Of a DNA stretch of 64,000 bases, positions 26,159 to 33,409 are shown in pieces (position 1 is the stretch's first letter; each line of letters opens with the position of its first letter). The stretch is from Desulfuromonadaceae bacterium (GTDB lineage: Bacteria; Desulfobacterota; Desulfuromonadia; Geobacterales; Pseudopelobacteraceae). The DNA is taken from positions 124,001-188,000 of the forward strand of contig JAQTZV010000007.1 in NCBI GenBank assembly GCA_028687585.1, in the 5' to 3' direction. The translations under genes and the position numbers were made by a program. The notes under the pieces were generated by a model that was given only the letters and a program-made list of their open reading frames with translations, ran no database searches and was not told the DNA's origin.

Positions 26159-27533
26159 GTTGCCCCCCGTCCAGTTTCAGTGTGCGATCTGCCCAGGAAC
26201 GATCAGGCAGTTCATCGTGAGATGCGATGACAATCGTGGTTCCATATCTGCCGGGCATTTCCGCCAGGATGTTCAACAGAGCCAGCCGTTGCGGAAAATC
26301 GAGGCCGGCAAATGGCTCATCAAGCAACAGAACTTCCGGTTGGGGAGCGACCACCGTAGCAAGGGCTACGCGGTGCTGCTCCCCGAAGCTGAGCGTAAGC
26401 GGCGTCCGATCGGCAAGATGGGCGATGCCGCAGAGGCTGAGCGCTTCCGCTACAGCCCGGGCTGTTTCCAGGCTGGGGGCGCTCATTCGTTCCGGAGTAA
26501 ACGCCACCTCATCATAGACACTCTCGGCAAATAAATGCCGTGATGGATTCTGGAACATTATGCCGACCTTCCCGGGGAGATGCACCGGACGGGGGTTGGC
26601 AATGCCGGCAAGCGCTACTCTCCCTGAATCCGGCGTTTCCAGGCCGACCATACAGCGCAACAGGCTCGACTTTCCGGCGCCGTTTCTGCCGAACAGATGT
26701 ATCCGCTCACCCCGCATAACTTTAAGGTTCACCTGCTGCAACACCGCACCGGTTTCCGGGTAGGAGAGGCTGACGTCACACAGATCAATGGCTGCCGAAG
26801 TGTCACATACTGCTGCATTCTGCGATGTGACGGCGATTTTCGGTTCGTAGCGCCCAGCCTCCGGCACGGTTGCGGTCGCGGCGCCGACTCTGCCGCCTGC
26901 AATGGGTAAATAGCGGTCAATAATGCTCGTAAAGGGTCGTGGATCATGCTCCGCCATGATGATGGTATAGCCGCAATTCTTGAATCCGGCTAAAAGTTCA
27001 CAAAGGTCTTTCTTTCCGATGCTGTCCAATTGCGAGGTGGGTTCATCGAGCAGCAGCAGTGACGGATTCATTGACAGCACAGAAGCTATCGTCAGTCGCT
27101 GTTTCTGGCCGGCCGAAAATTGCTCAACATGGCGTGTTTCATAGCCGGCAAGCCCCACTGCCTGCAGCGAACTTTGTATCCGCAGGGCGATTTCCTCCGG
27201 CGGTACGCAGAGATTTTCAGGCCCGAAAGCAACCTCTTCGGCAACGGTCGTACAGAGTATGTGCGACTCGGCATTCTGGAACACGAGTCCGATCGGTGTA
27301 GATGAACCGTCATCGACTGACGGCACAGATAATTTGATTGTCTCTCTATAGCTGCTGCCACGCAAAAGCCCTTTTATAGCGAGGAGAAGGGTCGTCTTGC
27401 CGCAGCCGGAATCGCCGGTCAGGCATACACACTCACCGGCCCGTATTGCGCAGGATACATCCATCAGCGCCGCGGTTGTCGATCCGGGATAGCTGTAATT
27501 GAGGCCATCGATTTTCAGAATATCACTGGCCAT
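26139..27533 (-). CDS. ECF transporter ATPase, two ABC domains fused
   Basis: This is a 464-aa protein with two complete ABC modules. The first has Walker A GDSGCGKTTL, signature EQFSAGQKQRL and Walker B LLLLDEPTSQLD; the second has GRNGAGKSSLL, a divergent signature LTLSFGEQHRV and LLLDEPFAGLD. This is the fused EcfA-EcfA' form. The second signature lacks the usual GGQ, so the two sites may differ in activity. It powers the T/S pair that follows. Its start lies 50 bp after the small secreted protein. Confidence 0.92.
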   Translation of the reverse strand: MASDILKIDGLNYSYPGSTTAALMDVSCAIRAGECVCLTGDSGCGKTTLLLAIKGLLRGSSYRETIKLSVPSVDDGSSTPIGLVFQNAESHILCTTVAEEVAFGPENLCVPPEEIALRIQSSLQAVGLAGYETRHVEQFSAGQKQRLTIASVLSMNPSLLLLDEPTSQLDSIGKKDLCELLAGFKNCGYTIIMAEHDPRPFTSIIDRYLPIAGGRVGAATATVPEAGRYEPKIAVTSQNAAVCDTSAAIDLCDVSLSYPETGAVLQQVNLKVMRGERIHLFGRNGAGKSSLLRCMVGLETPDSGRVALAGIANPRPVHLPGKVGIMFQNPSRHLFAESVYDEVAFTPERMSAPSLETARAVAEALSLCGIAHLADRTPLTLSFGEQHRVALATVVAPQPEVLLLDEPFAGLDFPQRLALLNILAEMPGRYGTTIVIASHDELPDRSWADRTLKLDGGQLDETGR

Positions 27534-27583
27534 AATATATCAAGCCCAGCTACGACGAAGCAGAGTGCAGGGTGAGAAAACGA

Positions 27584-27928
27584 TCATTCGCCTGTTTTTC
27601 CTATGGAGAATTTCTTGTTTTTCGGCGAGATCGCAGTTGCATTGACAACTTTGCCGGCGGAAACTTTAACATCTAACGTTGATTTCCTTTCGCCATTCCA
27701 GTGATAAATAACCGTTGGCGGTGAAGAACGTTTATCTTCTCCGCTCTTTGTCCCCTCCGTACCAACCATTTTAACCAATAGATCAAACGGCATCATCGGC
27801 GTTAATTTTTCCATAAATCTTCTGTTAAAAACCATGTCAGCAGTTCCCGGTTGACCGGCATATATCTCCTCTGATGCTGCGCATAAAAAAATCACCAAAA
27901 AGGCAAGAGCTGTTATTTTTCTGATCAT
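27584..27928 (-). CDS. Small exported protein of unknown function
   Basis: This is a 114-aa protein from ATG 27928 (GGAGGAAAGC upstream). The first 24 residues are a signal peptide (MIRKITALAFLVIFLCAASE, cleavage after YAG). The mature part has a helix FNRRFMEKLTPMMPFDLLVK and a beta-rich C-terminal half (PTVIYHWNGERKSTLDVKVS, then GKVVNATAI), recalling small periplasmic beta-fold proteins of the BamE/SmpA size class. It starts just after a terminator-like hairpin and before the ECF ATPase. A periplasmic helper for the transport system is possible; no family could be named. Confidence 0.65.
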   Translation of the reverse strand: MIRKITALAFLVIFLCAASEEIYAGQPGTADMVFNRRFMEKLTPMMPFDLLVKMVGTEGTKSGEDKRSSPPTVIYHWNGERKSTLDVKVSAGKVVNATAISPKNKKFSIGKTGE

Positions 27929-27961
27929 GCTTTCCTCCATTCGATAAAATAATTACTGTAA

Positions 27962-28000
27962 AACAGAAAAAGGGGTCCCCTGAATACGAAGTGACCCCTT
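27962..28000 (-). terminator. Internal terminator-like hairpin
   Basis: On the minus strand AAGGGGTC...GACCCCTT forms an 8-bp stem followed by TTTTTCTG. It lies right after the 70-aa Cys-protein gene and 35 bp before the next gene, which has no room for a clear promoter. It may divide the riboswitch-controlled transcript into a high-expression first part and a lower-expression transporter part. Confidence 0.65.
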
Positions 28001-28014
28001 CCGAGATGCAGTAA

Positions 28015-28227
28015 CTAATTGGTAAACGGCATGTTCTTGCAGCAACTGAACGAAACGGCGGTCCAGCGTCGATAGCGGCAGTTATAACAGGAGAGCAGAT
28101 CGTCGGCGATCTGCTCGTCTTCATCATCTGGATGAAACGTCGCACAGAGCGCCGCAATGCGGGCGGCTCCCTCCCAGCTATTTCTCCCCAGGTCTGCTTC
28201 ATGTTGAATCATTGCGGGCTGTTCCAT
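28015..28227 (-). CDS. 70-aa Cys-containing protein of unknown function
   Basis: This gene starts at the base following the stop of the DDTD-motif protein (TAAATG). The N-terminal half is helical (GRNSWEGAARIAALCATFHP), a DDEDEQIADDLLSCYNCRYRRW segment follows with one CxxC, and CCKNMPF stands near the end. No family was recognised. Its tight coupling to the first riboswitch-controlled gene and the Cys pattern suggest a small metal-binding partner. An attenuator-like hairpin follows directly. Confidence 0.6.
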   Translation of the reverse strand: MEQPAMIQHEADLGRNSWEGAARIAALCATFHPDDEDEQIADDLLSCYNCRYRRWTAVSFSCCKNMPFTN

Positions 28228-28971
28228 TTAATACTTTTTCAGCAGTTGGCGCGAGCAGGTTTGCCAACGGGGTCCGTCCGAAGCTCCTGCCGTTGCAACT
28301 ACCAGCAGAACTGATCGTCCGTCCAGGAGGACCGTCTTTACCTTGTCTCCCAGTCGTACCATATCGAAGTCAGCAACAGCGCTGCCGTCAAGAGAGCGTA
28401 CCTCATCAATCATGTCATGGCCGGCAAGAGCAGCGACGCTGATAATTCCTCCGGGAGCAGAGAAAGAAAGCTGTCCCTTCAGGCGGCCGTCGTTACCGCC
28501 AAGACGCAGGCCTGCTCCGGCAAGTGCGCCGATAACGCCCTGCCCGGTGCCGCCATGCTCGGAAAGGTGCAAACCGAGCTGTTGCGCACGTTCATACGCT
28601 GATTCTTTGGTCAGAACCGATTGCTTTGCCGCTTGGCCAAAGCGGATAAGTTCGCCCGATTCCTGCAGCCGATCAAGAACGGCCACGCAGAGGCCGGGGT
28701 CAGATCCGGGGGCACTCTCCCGTTCCAGAAAATTGGCGGCATATGTGATCACCCTGTCAAGGCACTCCTCTCCGATGTCAGCCGAGAAGCACATGGCGCT
28801 GTTGTGAGAGGTGTAGGGGATGTCGGGGTGAACCAACAACTGGTGCCGGGTGACAAAGCTGCTCTTTCCCCAGCAGTTGCTTTCCAGATCGTAGGCAATT
28901 TGGGACGCCAGAGCGCCGGTGCCGGGGCTTTCGAGGTTGTCTGTGTCGTCGATACTGATCAAAATGCGCAT
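28228..28971 (-). CDS. DDTD-motif protein resembling the N-terminal domain of TiaS (tRNA(Ile2) agmatidine synthetase)
   Basis: This is a 247-aa protein that opens MRILISIDDTDNLESPGTG, the DDTD motif of TiaS-like proteins, and later has EHGGTGQGVIGALAGAGLRL, another nucleotide-handling signature. It is shorter than archaeal TiaS (about 420 aa) and lacks its zinc and OB parts, so tRNA agmatidine synthesis is unlikely; bacterial copies are of unknown function. It is the first gene after a Moco-type riboswitch and terminator, so its level should follow Mo/W cofactor status. ATG 28971 with GGAATT upstream is used rather than a TTG eight codons earlier. Confidence 0.7.
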   Translation of the reverse strand: MRILISIDDTDNLESPGTGALASQIAYDLESNCWGKSSFVTRHQLLVHPDIPYTSHNSAMCFSADIGEECLDRVITYAANFLERESAPGSDPGLCVAVLDRLQESGELIRFGQAAKQSVLTKESAYERAQQLGLHLSEHGGTGQGVIGALAGAGLRLGGNDGRLKGQLSFSAPGGIISVAALAGHDMIDEVRSLDGSAVADFDMVRLGDKVKTVLLDGRSVLLVVATAGASDGPRWQTCSRQLLKKY

Positions 28972-29016
28972 AAAATAATTCCATTTCAGTGACAAGATAG
29001 TGTGCTTCGATGGTAC

Positions 29017-29047
29017 AAAAAAAGGACTCTTTCCAATGAAAGAGTCC
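29017..29047 (-). terminator. Riboswitch expression-platform terminator
   Basis: On the minus strand GGACTCTTT-CATT-GGAAAGAGTCC followed by TTTTTTTGTA is a textbook intrinsic terminator placed between the Moco-type aptamer and the ATG of the DDTD-motif gene. This is the arrangement of a transcription-terminating riboswitch. Confidence 0.88.
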
Positions 29048-29077
29048 CCGGCGAATGAATGAAAAGCATCCGTGTGA

Positions 29078-29175
29078 GATTCTCCTTTTCAAAGGAAGGC
29101 ACCGCTGTTTCCGGCAGTACCCGTAGGCCGCGTTACCATAAGGTTTCCCTGGTAGGTATGACGGCTCGGAGAGGA
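29078..29175 (-). ncRNA. Moco-type (molybdenum/tungsten cofactor) riboswitch aptamer
   Basis: The minus strand carries the Moco-motif landmarks in order: CTCCGAGCCGTCATACC, a short CCAGGGAAACC hairpin arm, TATGGTAACGCGG, CTACGGGTACTGCCGGAAAC, and CCTTCCTTTGAAAAGGAG. The GCCGGAAAC and CCTTTGAAAAGG segments are also found in the two aptamers at 36443-36735, with co-varying changes in the stems, which supports a conserved fold. Placed before the DDTD-motif gene and the ECF/TonB block, it should sense Moco or its tungsten analogue and act through the terminator at 29017-29047. The region from 29176 to 29347 is AT-rich leader or promoter sequence without a gene. Confidence 0.82.
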
Positions 29176-29347
29176 ATAAAATATATTTTTCGGCAGAAAA
29201 GTTTACAGCAAATACCGTACCACCAGCCTAACTGCCTGATCTGCTGATACGCTGCTTTAAAAAAAGCCGCTCAGATAGCGTTAATCGATACTGCAAATAG
29301 GGAAAATGTCCACAGGCACTCAACATACTGTCGCTATTGTCAGCAGT

Positions 29348-29584
29348 TTAACTGTGCCCTTTCTCAACTTCTATCTCTTCATCCTCCTCTTGATGTTTCG
29401 GTCCGCGAGACAGTTCAATCAATTCAGCGCCGACAGATTCGGCGATATGCTTCAACTCGCTCATCCGCAGGTGTTGACCGTAGACCTTGAGATTGAGATC
29501 AGCGACTGCCACCAAGGCATAGCGCGGCTGTTTTGCGCCGTCCTGCATCTTTGTTCTCTGCCGGTAAAAGATTTTTCCTGACAT
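29348..29584 (-). CDS. 78-aa protein of unknown function downstream of the Mo storage gene
   Basis: This is a small soluble protein: MSGKIFYRQRTKMQDGAKQP, then RYALVAVADLNLKVYGQHLR, a helix MSELKHIAESVGAELIEL, and a charged tail. GGGGGTAC precedes the ATG by nine bases. The mixed beta-alpha pattern with a central AVADLNLKVYG strand recalls small regulatory or binding proteins, but no family was recognised. It is the last gene of the tandem-riboswitch operon, 95 bp after the storage-protein gene, so a role in Mo/W handling is an inference from position. Confidence 0.65.
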   Translation of the reverse strand: MSGKIFYRQRTKMQDGAKQPRYALVAVADLNLKVYGQHLRMSELKHIAESVGAELIELSRGPKHQEEDEEIEVEKGHS

Positions 29585-29679
29585 GATACTGTACCCCCTT
29601 TTCTGTGATCCTTCCAGAACAGTGCGGAAGGTTTGTCTATGGGCTACAGTATAACACTCTTTTTTCCATTTCTACAGAT

Positions 29680-30486
29680 TTATGCCCGTATTACGGTACC
29701 GACTTTCTCACCCCGGATTGCCCGTCCAATGTTGCCGCGCTTGTGGCCGTTGACGATTTTAATTTCCTTCACGTTTACTGTATCACGCAGCAGGTGGAGC
29801 ATCTTGCGTTCAAGCACCATATCCTCCATATCCAGTTTGATCAAATCATCGGCAGTGATCTCCTCGATCAATTCAGCTTTCGGGTTGACGTGAGGATCCT
29901 CGGTAAACAACCCGTCGACGTTCTTGACCAGGATGCAGCTCTTTGCGCCGAGAACGTCAGCCATCAGAAGCGCGCCGGTGTCGGTGCGATGCGGAGGGAT
30001 AAGCCCCATTGCCGGCGGATGCTCGAAGAGACCGTACGGAGGCGTACCATGAACGACCGGCAGCAATCCGAGATGAAGCAGGGTCGGCAGATCAAGGAGA
30101 TCACCGGTCTTTATCCGAGATCCGCCCCATTTGGAGAGGAGCAGGGTTACGATTACCGCGTTCTGCTCGCTGATCTTACCCGCCAGTTCAGCGAGGACTC
30201 CGGTCGGCATGCCGAGGTCAATGCCGATGTCGAGGATGTGGCGTACTCTGACCCCGCCGCCGGTGACAACCAGCATTTTGTGCTGCTTCGACAGTTCGCC
30301 GATTTCTTCCATCAGTGGCATAACCACCTCGCGGCCATAGTCAATTGCCCCATGTCCACCAATCTTGACGACATTCAGGTCTGGAACCAGCCTGAGCGTG
30401 GGAGTGTCATTCTGTTGTCGCATAAGCCCTTTACGGACAAGCGTTTCACCTTTGAATTTGTTGTTTACTTCATGTCTATGGGGCAT
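29680..30486 (-). CDS. Molybdenum/tungsten storage protein subunit (amino-acid-kinase fold)
   Basis: This is a 268-aa UMP-kinase-like protein matching MosA/MosB of Azotobacter in length and layout. It has VVKIGGHGAIDYGREVVMPL, MLVVTGGGVRVRHILDIGID, PPYGLFEHPPAMGLIPPHRT, and GALLMADVLGAKSCILVKNVDGLFTEDP. The His-rich, Pro-rich HPPAMGLIPPH loop is where the storage protein differs from true UMP kinase. Family members use ATP to pack molybdate or tungstate clusters in a hexameric cage. Only one subunit gene is present, whereas MoSto is an alpha/beta heterohexamer. ATG 30486 has GGAG seven bases upstream. It follows the oxyanion uptake genes directly. Confidence 0.88.
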   Translation of the reverse strand: MPHRHEVNNKFKGETLVRKGLMRQQNDTPTLRLVPDLNVVKIGGHGAIDYGREVVMPLMEEIGELSKQHKMLVVTGGGVRVRHILDIGIDLGMPTGVLAELAGKISEQNAVIVTLLLSKWGGSRIKTGDLLDLPTLLHLGLLPVVHGTPPYGLFEHPPAMGLIPPHRTDTGALLMADVLGAKSCILVKNVDGLFTEDPHVNPKAELIEEITADDLIKLDMEDMVLERKMLHLLRDTVNVKEIKIVNGHKRGNIGRAIRGEKVGTVIRA

Positions 30487-30526
30487 ACGCACTCTCCTTC
30501 ACCTGTGGGGTATACTGATTCAAGAA

Positions 30527-31624
30527 TCATCCCTTGCGAAACTGATGTACTGAAGTTGCTTTCATTAACGCAAAAACGGTGCCGCCCGCTTTCAGATGCA
30601 GCTCCGAAAGCGACTGATTGGTCACAGCGGCGACCAGCATGAATCCGCAGTCGAGATACACCTTGTTGTACAGGCCAAAAGGAACGATCTTGACAACCGT
30701 GCCTGAATAAACATTGCGGGCGCTGGTCTGCCGGTCAGGGTCGTTGGAGGTTACCACCACATGCTCGGGATGGATACAGAATGTTACGCACTCCCCCGGA
30801 GAACCTTCGCCAAGTATTTCCATTAACTGGGTTCCAATTGTCAGTGAGAGCAGCCCGTTATCCGCTTCTCTGACCGTGCCGGAAAAGACGTTCTCCATAC
30901 CGACGAAGGTTGCGACGAATTCATTTACCGGTTCGCTCATCACATTCGACGGGGCGCCTGACTGGATAATAGTGCCATTCTGCATCACTGCCATACGGTC
31001 AGCCAGTCTGAGCGCCTCTGCCTGATCGTGGGTGGTGATGATTGCTGCCGTGCCTGACTCACGCAGAACATGCTCCAGGTCCTCCGTGAGAGCCTGACGT
31101 GTCGGAGGGTCGAGAGCTACGAACGGTTCGTCCAGTAAAATTACTTCAGGAGCTGTTGCAAAGGCCCGCGCCAGACTGGTGCGCTGCGCTTCTCCACCGG
31201 AGAGCTTGCGCGCCGATCGATCGGCCAGATGGGTTATTCTAAAACGCTCCATACAGACGTCGACCTGTTTGCGGACTTCGTGCCCGGAAACCTTCCTGAT
31301 CTTCAACCCGGCAGCGACATTTTCATACACGGTAGTGTCAAAGAGAAGCGGTTCCTGAAAGACCATGGCGATTTTACGCCGGAAGGCGGTCTCGCCGCCG
31401 TCATAATTGAGCGGTTCGCCCCTGAAGTTGATCTGGCCGGACGAAGGGCGGAGCAGGCACGCCAGGCTGAGCAGCAGGCTCGATTTTCCGGAGCCGTTGG
31501 GGCCGATCAGCGCCATGGTTTCATGCTCATCAAGGGAGAACGACGGGACACGTACGACCTCAACTCCGCCTCGTGCGACAATCAGGTCCCGTACCTCCAA
31601 AAGTGGCGTGGGGCCGCTGCTCAT
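30527..31624 (-). CDS. tupC: Tungstate/molybdate ABC transporter ATPase (TupC/ModC-like)
   Basis: This is a 365-aa ATPase with Walker A GPNGSGKSSL, Q-loop FQEPLLFD, signature KLSGGEAQRTSLARA and Walker B VILLDEPFVALD. A C-terminal TOBE-like domain (YSGTVVKIVPFGLYNKVYLD to FALMKATSV) is the sort that binds oxyanions and regulates transport. ATG 31624 is preferred since the longer frame only reads through the TupA end. A tungstate importer would need a permease; none is encoded before or after it, and the ATG overlaps the stop of a short hydrophobic frame that looks like a permease C-terminus (31621-31695). Confidence 0.88.
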   Translation of the reverse strand: MSSGPTPLLEVRDLIVARGGVEVVRVPSFSLDEHETMALIGPNGSGKSSLLLSLACLLRPSSGQINFRGEPLNYDGGETAFRRKIAMVFQEPLLFDTTVYENVAAGLKIRKVSGHEVRKQVDVCMERFRITHLADRSARKLSGGEAQRTSLARAFATAPEVILLDEPFVALDPPTRQALTEDLEHVLRESGTAAIITTHDQAEALRLADRMAVMQNGTIIQSGAPSNVMSEPVNEFVATFVGMENVFSGTVREADNGLLSLTIGTQLMEILGEGSPGECVTFCIHPEHVVVTSNDPDRQTSARNVYSGTVVKIVPFGLYNKVYLDCGFMLVAAVTNQSLSELHLKAGGTVFALMKATSVHQFRKG

Positions 31625-31695
31625 TGCAGCGACCCCAGTTGCTGCATAATGCCAGAGAAGATCAAAATCATCAGAGTCCCAGTGATTCCGGTTTT
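31621..31695 (-). pseudogene. Possible C-terminal relic of a TupB permease
   Basis: Between the TupA stop and the ATPase start, a frame reads KTGITGTLMILIFSGIMQQL and ends GSLQ with its TGA overlapping the ATPase ATG as ATGA. The hydrophobic run and the ATGA coupling are what the end of a permease gene would look like if the rest had been lost by deletion fused at the tupA 3' end. It is only 24 codons, so chance is a real alternative. Confidence 0.3.
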
Positions 31696-32525
31696 TTACC
31701 GGCATCGGGAAAGAAGAGCGGTGCGCCGAACTTCTCGACGCCAAAAGTACGGATGATATCCTGGGTCTTCTTTGCCACCATGAAATCGGCAAATGCTTTG
31801 CCCCCCTGCTCGTTTACCTTGGGCCACTTGACCGTATTGAGCTCTATCACATGGTAGATGTTGAGCAGTTTACCGTCCCCTTCTACAAGAATTTCGAGGT
31901 TAAGCCCTTTTTTCAGCGCCAGATAGGTCGCGCGGTCCGTCAAGGTATACCCCTTCTTTTCAGCTGCGACATTCAACGTCTGGCCCATGCCGAGACCGGT
32001 CTGCTGATACCATTTCTGCCCTTCCGGGTTCAGTGAAGCGGCTTTCCAGAGCCCTTTCTCTTTTGCATGGGTTCCGGAATTATCTCCACGGGAGGCGAAC
32101 AGAGAACCGCTCTGGGCGATACGCTTCATGGCATCAGCGGCAGTGGCCCCCTTGATTTTGGCCGGATCAGCGGCCGGTCCTATAATGATAAAGTCGTTAT
32201 GCATCACCAGGCGACGGGTAACGCCAAATCCGCCAGCCATAAATTTTTTCTCGGCATCGGGAGAGTGGACCAGCAATACATCGGCTTCTCCTTTCTCCCC
32301 CATTTTCATAGCCTGTCCTGATCCAACCGAAATAGTTTTGACAATGAAACCGCTCTCCTTCTCGAACAGCGGCACGAGTACATCCAGCAGACCGGAATCC
32401 TGGGTGCTGGTGGTGGTTGCCAGGATGACCGTTTTCGAGGCGGCCAGTGCCGGAACAGCAGTAGTCAGCATCATAACGGCTGCACAGAGTAGTAACATAC
32501 GGGAAACAAATCGGAAACTTTTCAT
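31671..32525 (-). CDS. tupA: TupA-like tungstate-binding protein
   Basis: This is a 284-aa periplasmic binding protein with a signal peptide ending ALAAS. The oxyanion motif is TTTSTQDSGLLDVLVPLF, with the TTTS segment known in TupA, plus GSGQAMKMGEKGEADVLLVH and the SRGDNSGTHAKEKGLW motif that holds the ligand arginine. It delivers tungstate (possibly molybdate) to an ABC permease. AAAGGAGTTC stands before the ATG. Its stop lies 46 bp from the ATPase start with no permease gene in between. Confidence 0.9.
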   Translation of the reverse strand: MKSFRFVSRMLLLCAAVMMLTTAVPALAASKTVILATTTSTQDSGLLDVLVPLFEKESGFIVKTISVGSGQAMKMGEKGEADVLLVHSPDAEKKFMAGGFGVTRRLVMHNDFIIIGPAADPAKIKGATAADAMKRIAQSGSLFASRGDNSGTHAKEKGLWKAASLNPEGQKWYQQTGLGMGQTLNVAAEKKGYTLTDRATYLALKKGLNLEILVEGDGKLLNIYHVIELNTVKWPKVNEQGGKAFADFMVAKKTQDIIRTFGVEKFGAPLFFPDAGKKPESLGL

Positions 32526-32552
32526 TTTGAACTCCTTTTACATCGTGCGATT

Positions 32553-33398
32553 TTATTTTTTGTCATGCTGGGCGTGCCATTCTTTGGAATCGGGAAAAAA
32601 CATTTGGGCGCCAAAGCGGTCAATGCCGAATTCTGCGATGATTTTCTGTCCCTTGGATGGATTGGTGAGCCATGTGACAAAAGCTGCCGAATCCAAACTG
32701 TTGACTTTCGGGTATTTTTTCTGACTGACAGGAATGAGCGAAATGCGGTTCAGCAGCGCTTCATCACCTTCAACGAGGATCTCAAGTTTCAGCTCTTTCT
32801 TTATCGAGAGATAGGTGGCACGATCGATAAAGGTATATGCTCCGGAATTGTTCGCAAAGCGGAGCGTTGCAACATTTCCCTCGTTCCCTTTTTCATACAC
32901 TTTGTACCATGCTCCGGAAGGTTTCAGCCCGGCTTTAGTCCAAAGCTCGCTCTCCGCCACATGGGTGCCCGATTTATCGCCGCGACTGATAAAGGTCCCC
33001 TGTTTTTCAGCAATTTTGCTGAGTGCTGCCGTAGCCGATTTCATGCCGCGAACCCCTGCCGGATCACTGGACGGCCCAACGATGACGAAATCATTGTACA
33101 TGAGAGGGATACGTTCCGTACCGAATCCTGCGGCGACGAACTTCTCCTCCAGTGACTTGGCATGCACCATGACCAGATCAATGCTTCCTTTCTCAGAAAT
33201 TTTGAGGGCCGCTCCGGTTCCGGCGCCAACGTGCCGCACCCGTACACCGGATTCCTTTTCAAACGCATCTTCAAGTGTTGTGACGATACCGGCGTCAATG
33301 GGGCCGATTGTGCTGGCCAGCATGATAAATCCCTTTTCGGCATGAGCTGTTGTCGTGCAGATGCCAAACAGTGCCACTGCTGCGATTAGTCGTTTCAT
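32553..33398 (-). CDS. Divergent TupA-like oxyanion-binding protein
   Basis: This is a 281-aa periplasmic binding protein parallel to the next gene through most of its length (GAGTGAALKISEKGSIDLVM, FISRGDKSGTHVAESELW, YTFIDRATYLSIKKELKLEI). The first motif, however, reads MLASTIGPIDAGI in place of the TTTS-TQDSGLL of TupA, so one of the two oxyanion-contact loops has changed. This may alter ligand choice, for example to a different oxyanion. GGAGGAACAGAG precedes the ATG. It probably arose by duplication. Confidence 0.85.
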   Translation of the reverse strand: MKRLIAAVALFGICTTTAHAEKGFIMLASTIGPIDAGIVTTLEDAFEKESGVRVRHVGAGTGAALKISEKGSIDLVMVHAKSLEEKFVAAGFGTERIPLMYNDFVIVGPSSDPAGVRGMKSATAALSKIAEKQGTFISRGDKSGTHVAESELWTKAGLKPSGAWYKVYEKGNEGNVATLRFANNSGAYTFIDRATYLSIKKELKLEILVEGDEALLNRISLIPVSQKKYPKVNSLDSAAFVTWLTNPSKGQKIIAEFGIDRFGAQMFFPDSKEWHAQHDKK

Positions 33399-33409
33399 CT
33401 CTGTTCCTC

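Noticed and set aside
28228-28971. Full TiaS (tRNA agmatidine synthetase) function
   Set aside because: Only the DDTD domain is present, the protein is far shorter than archaeal TiaS, and bacteria use TilS for the same tRNA.
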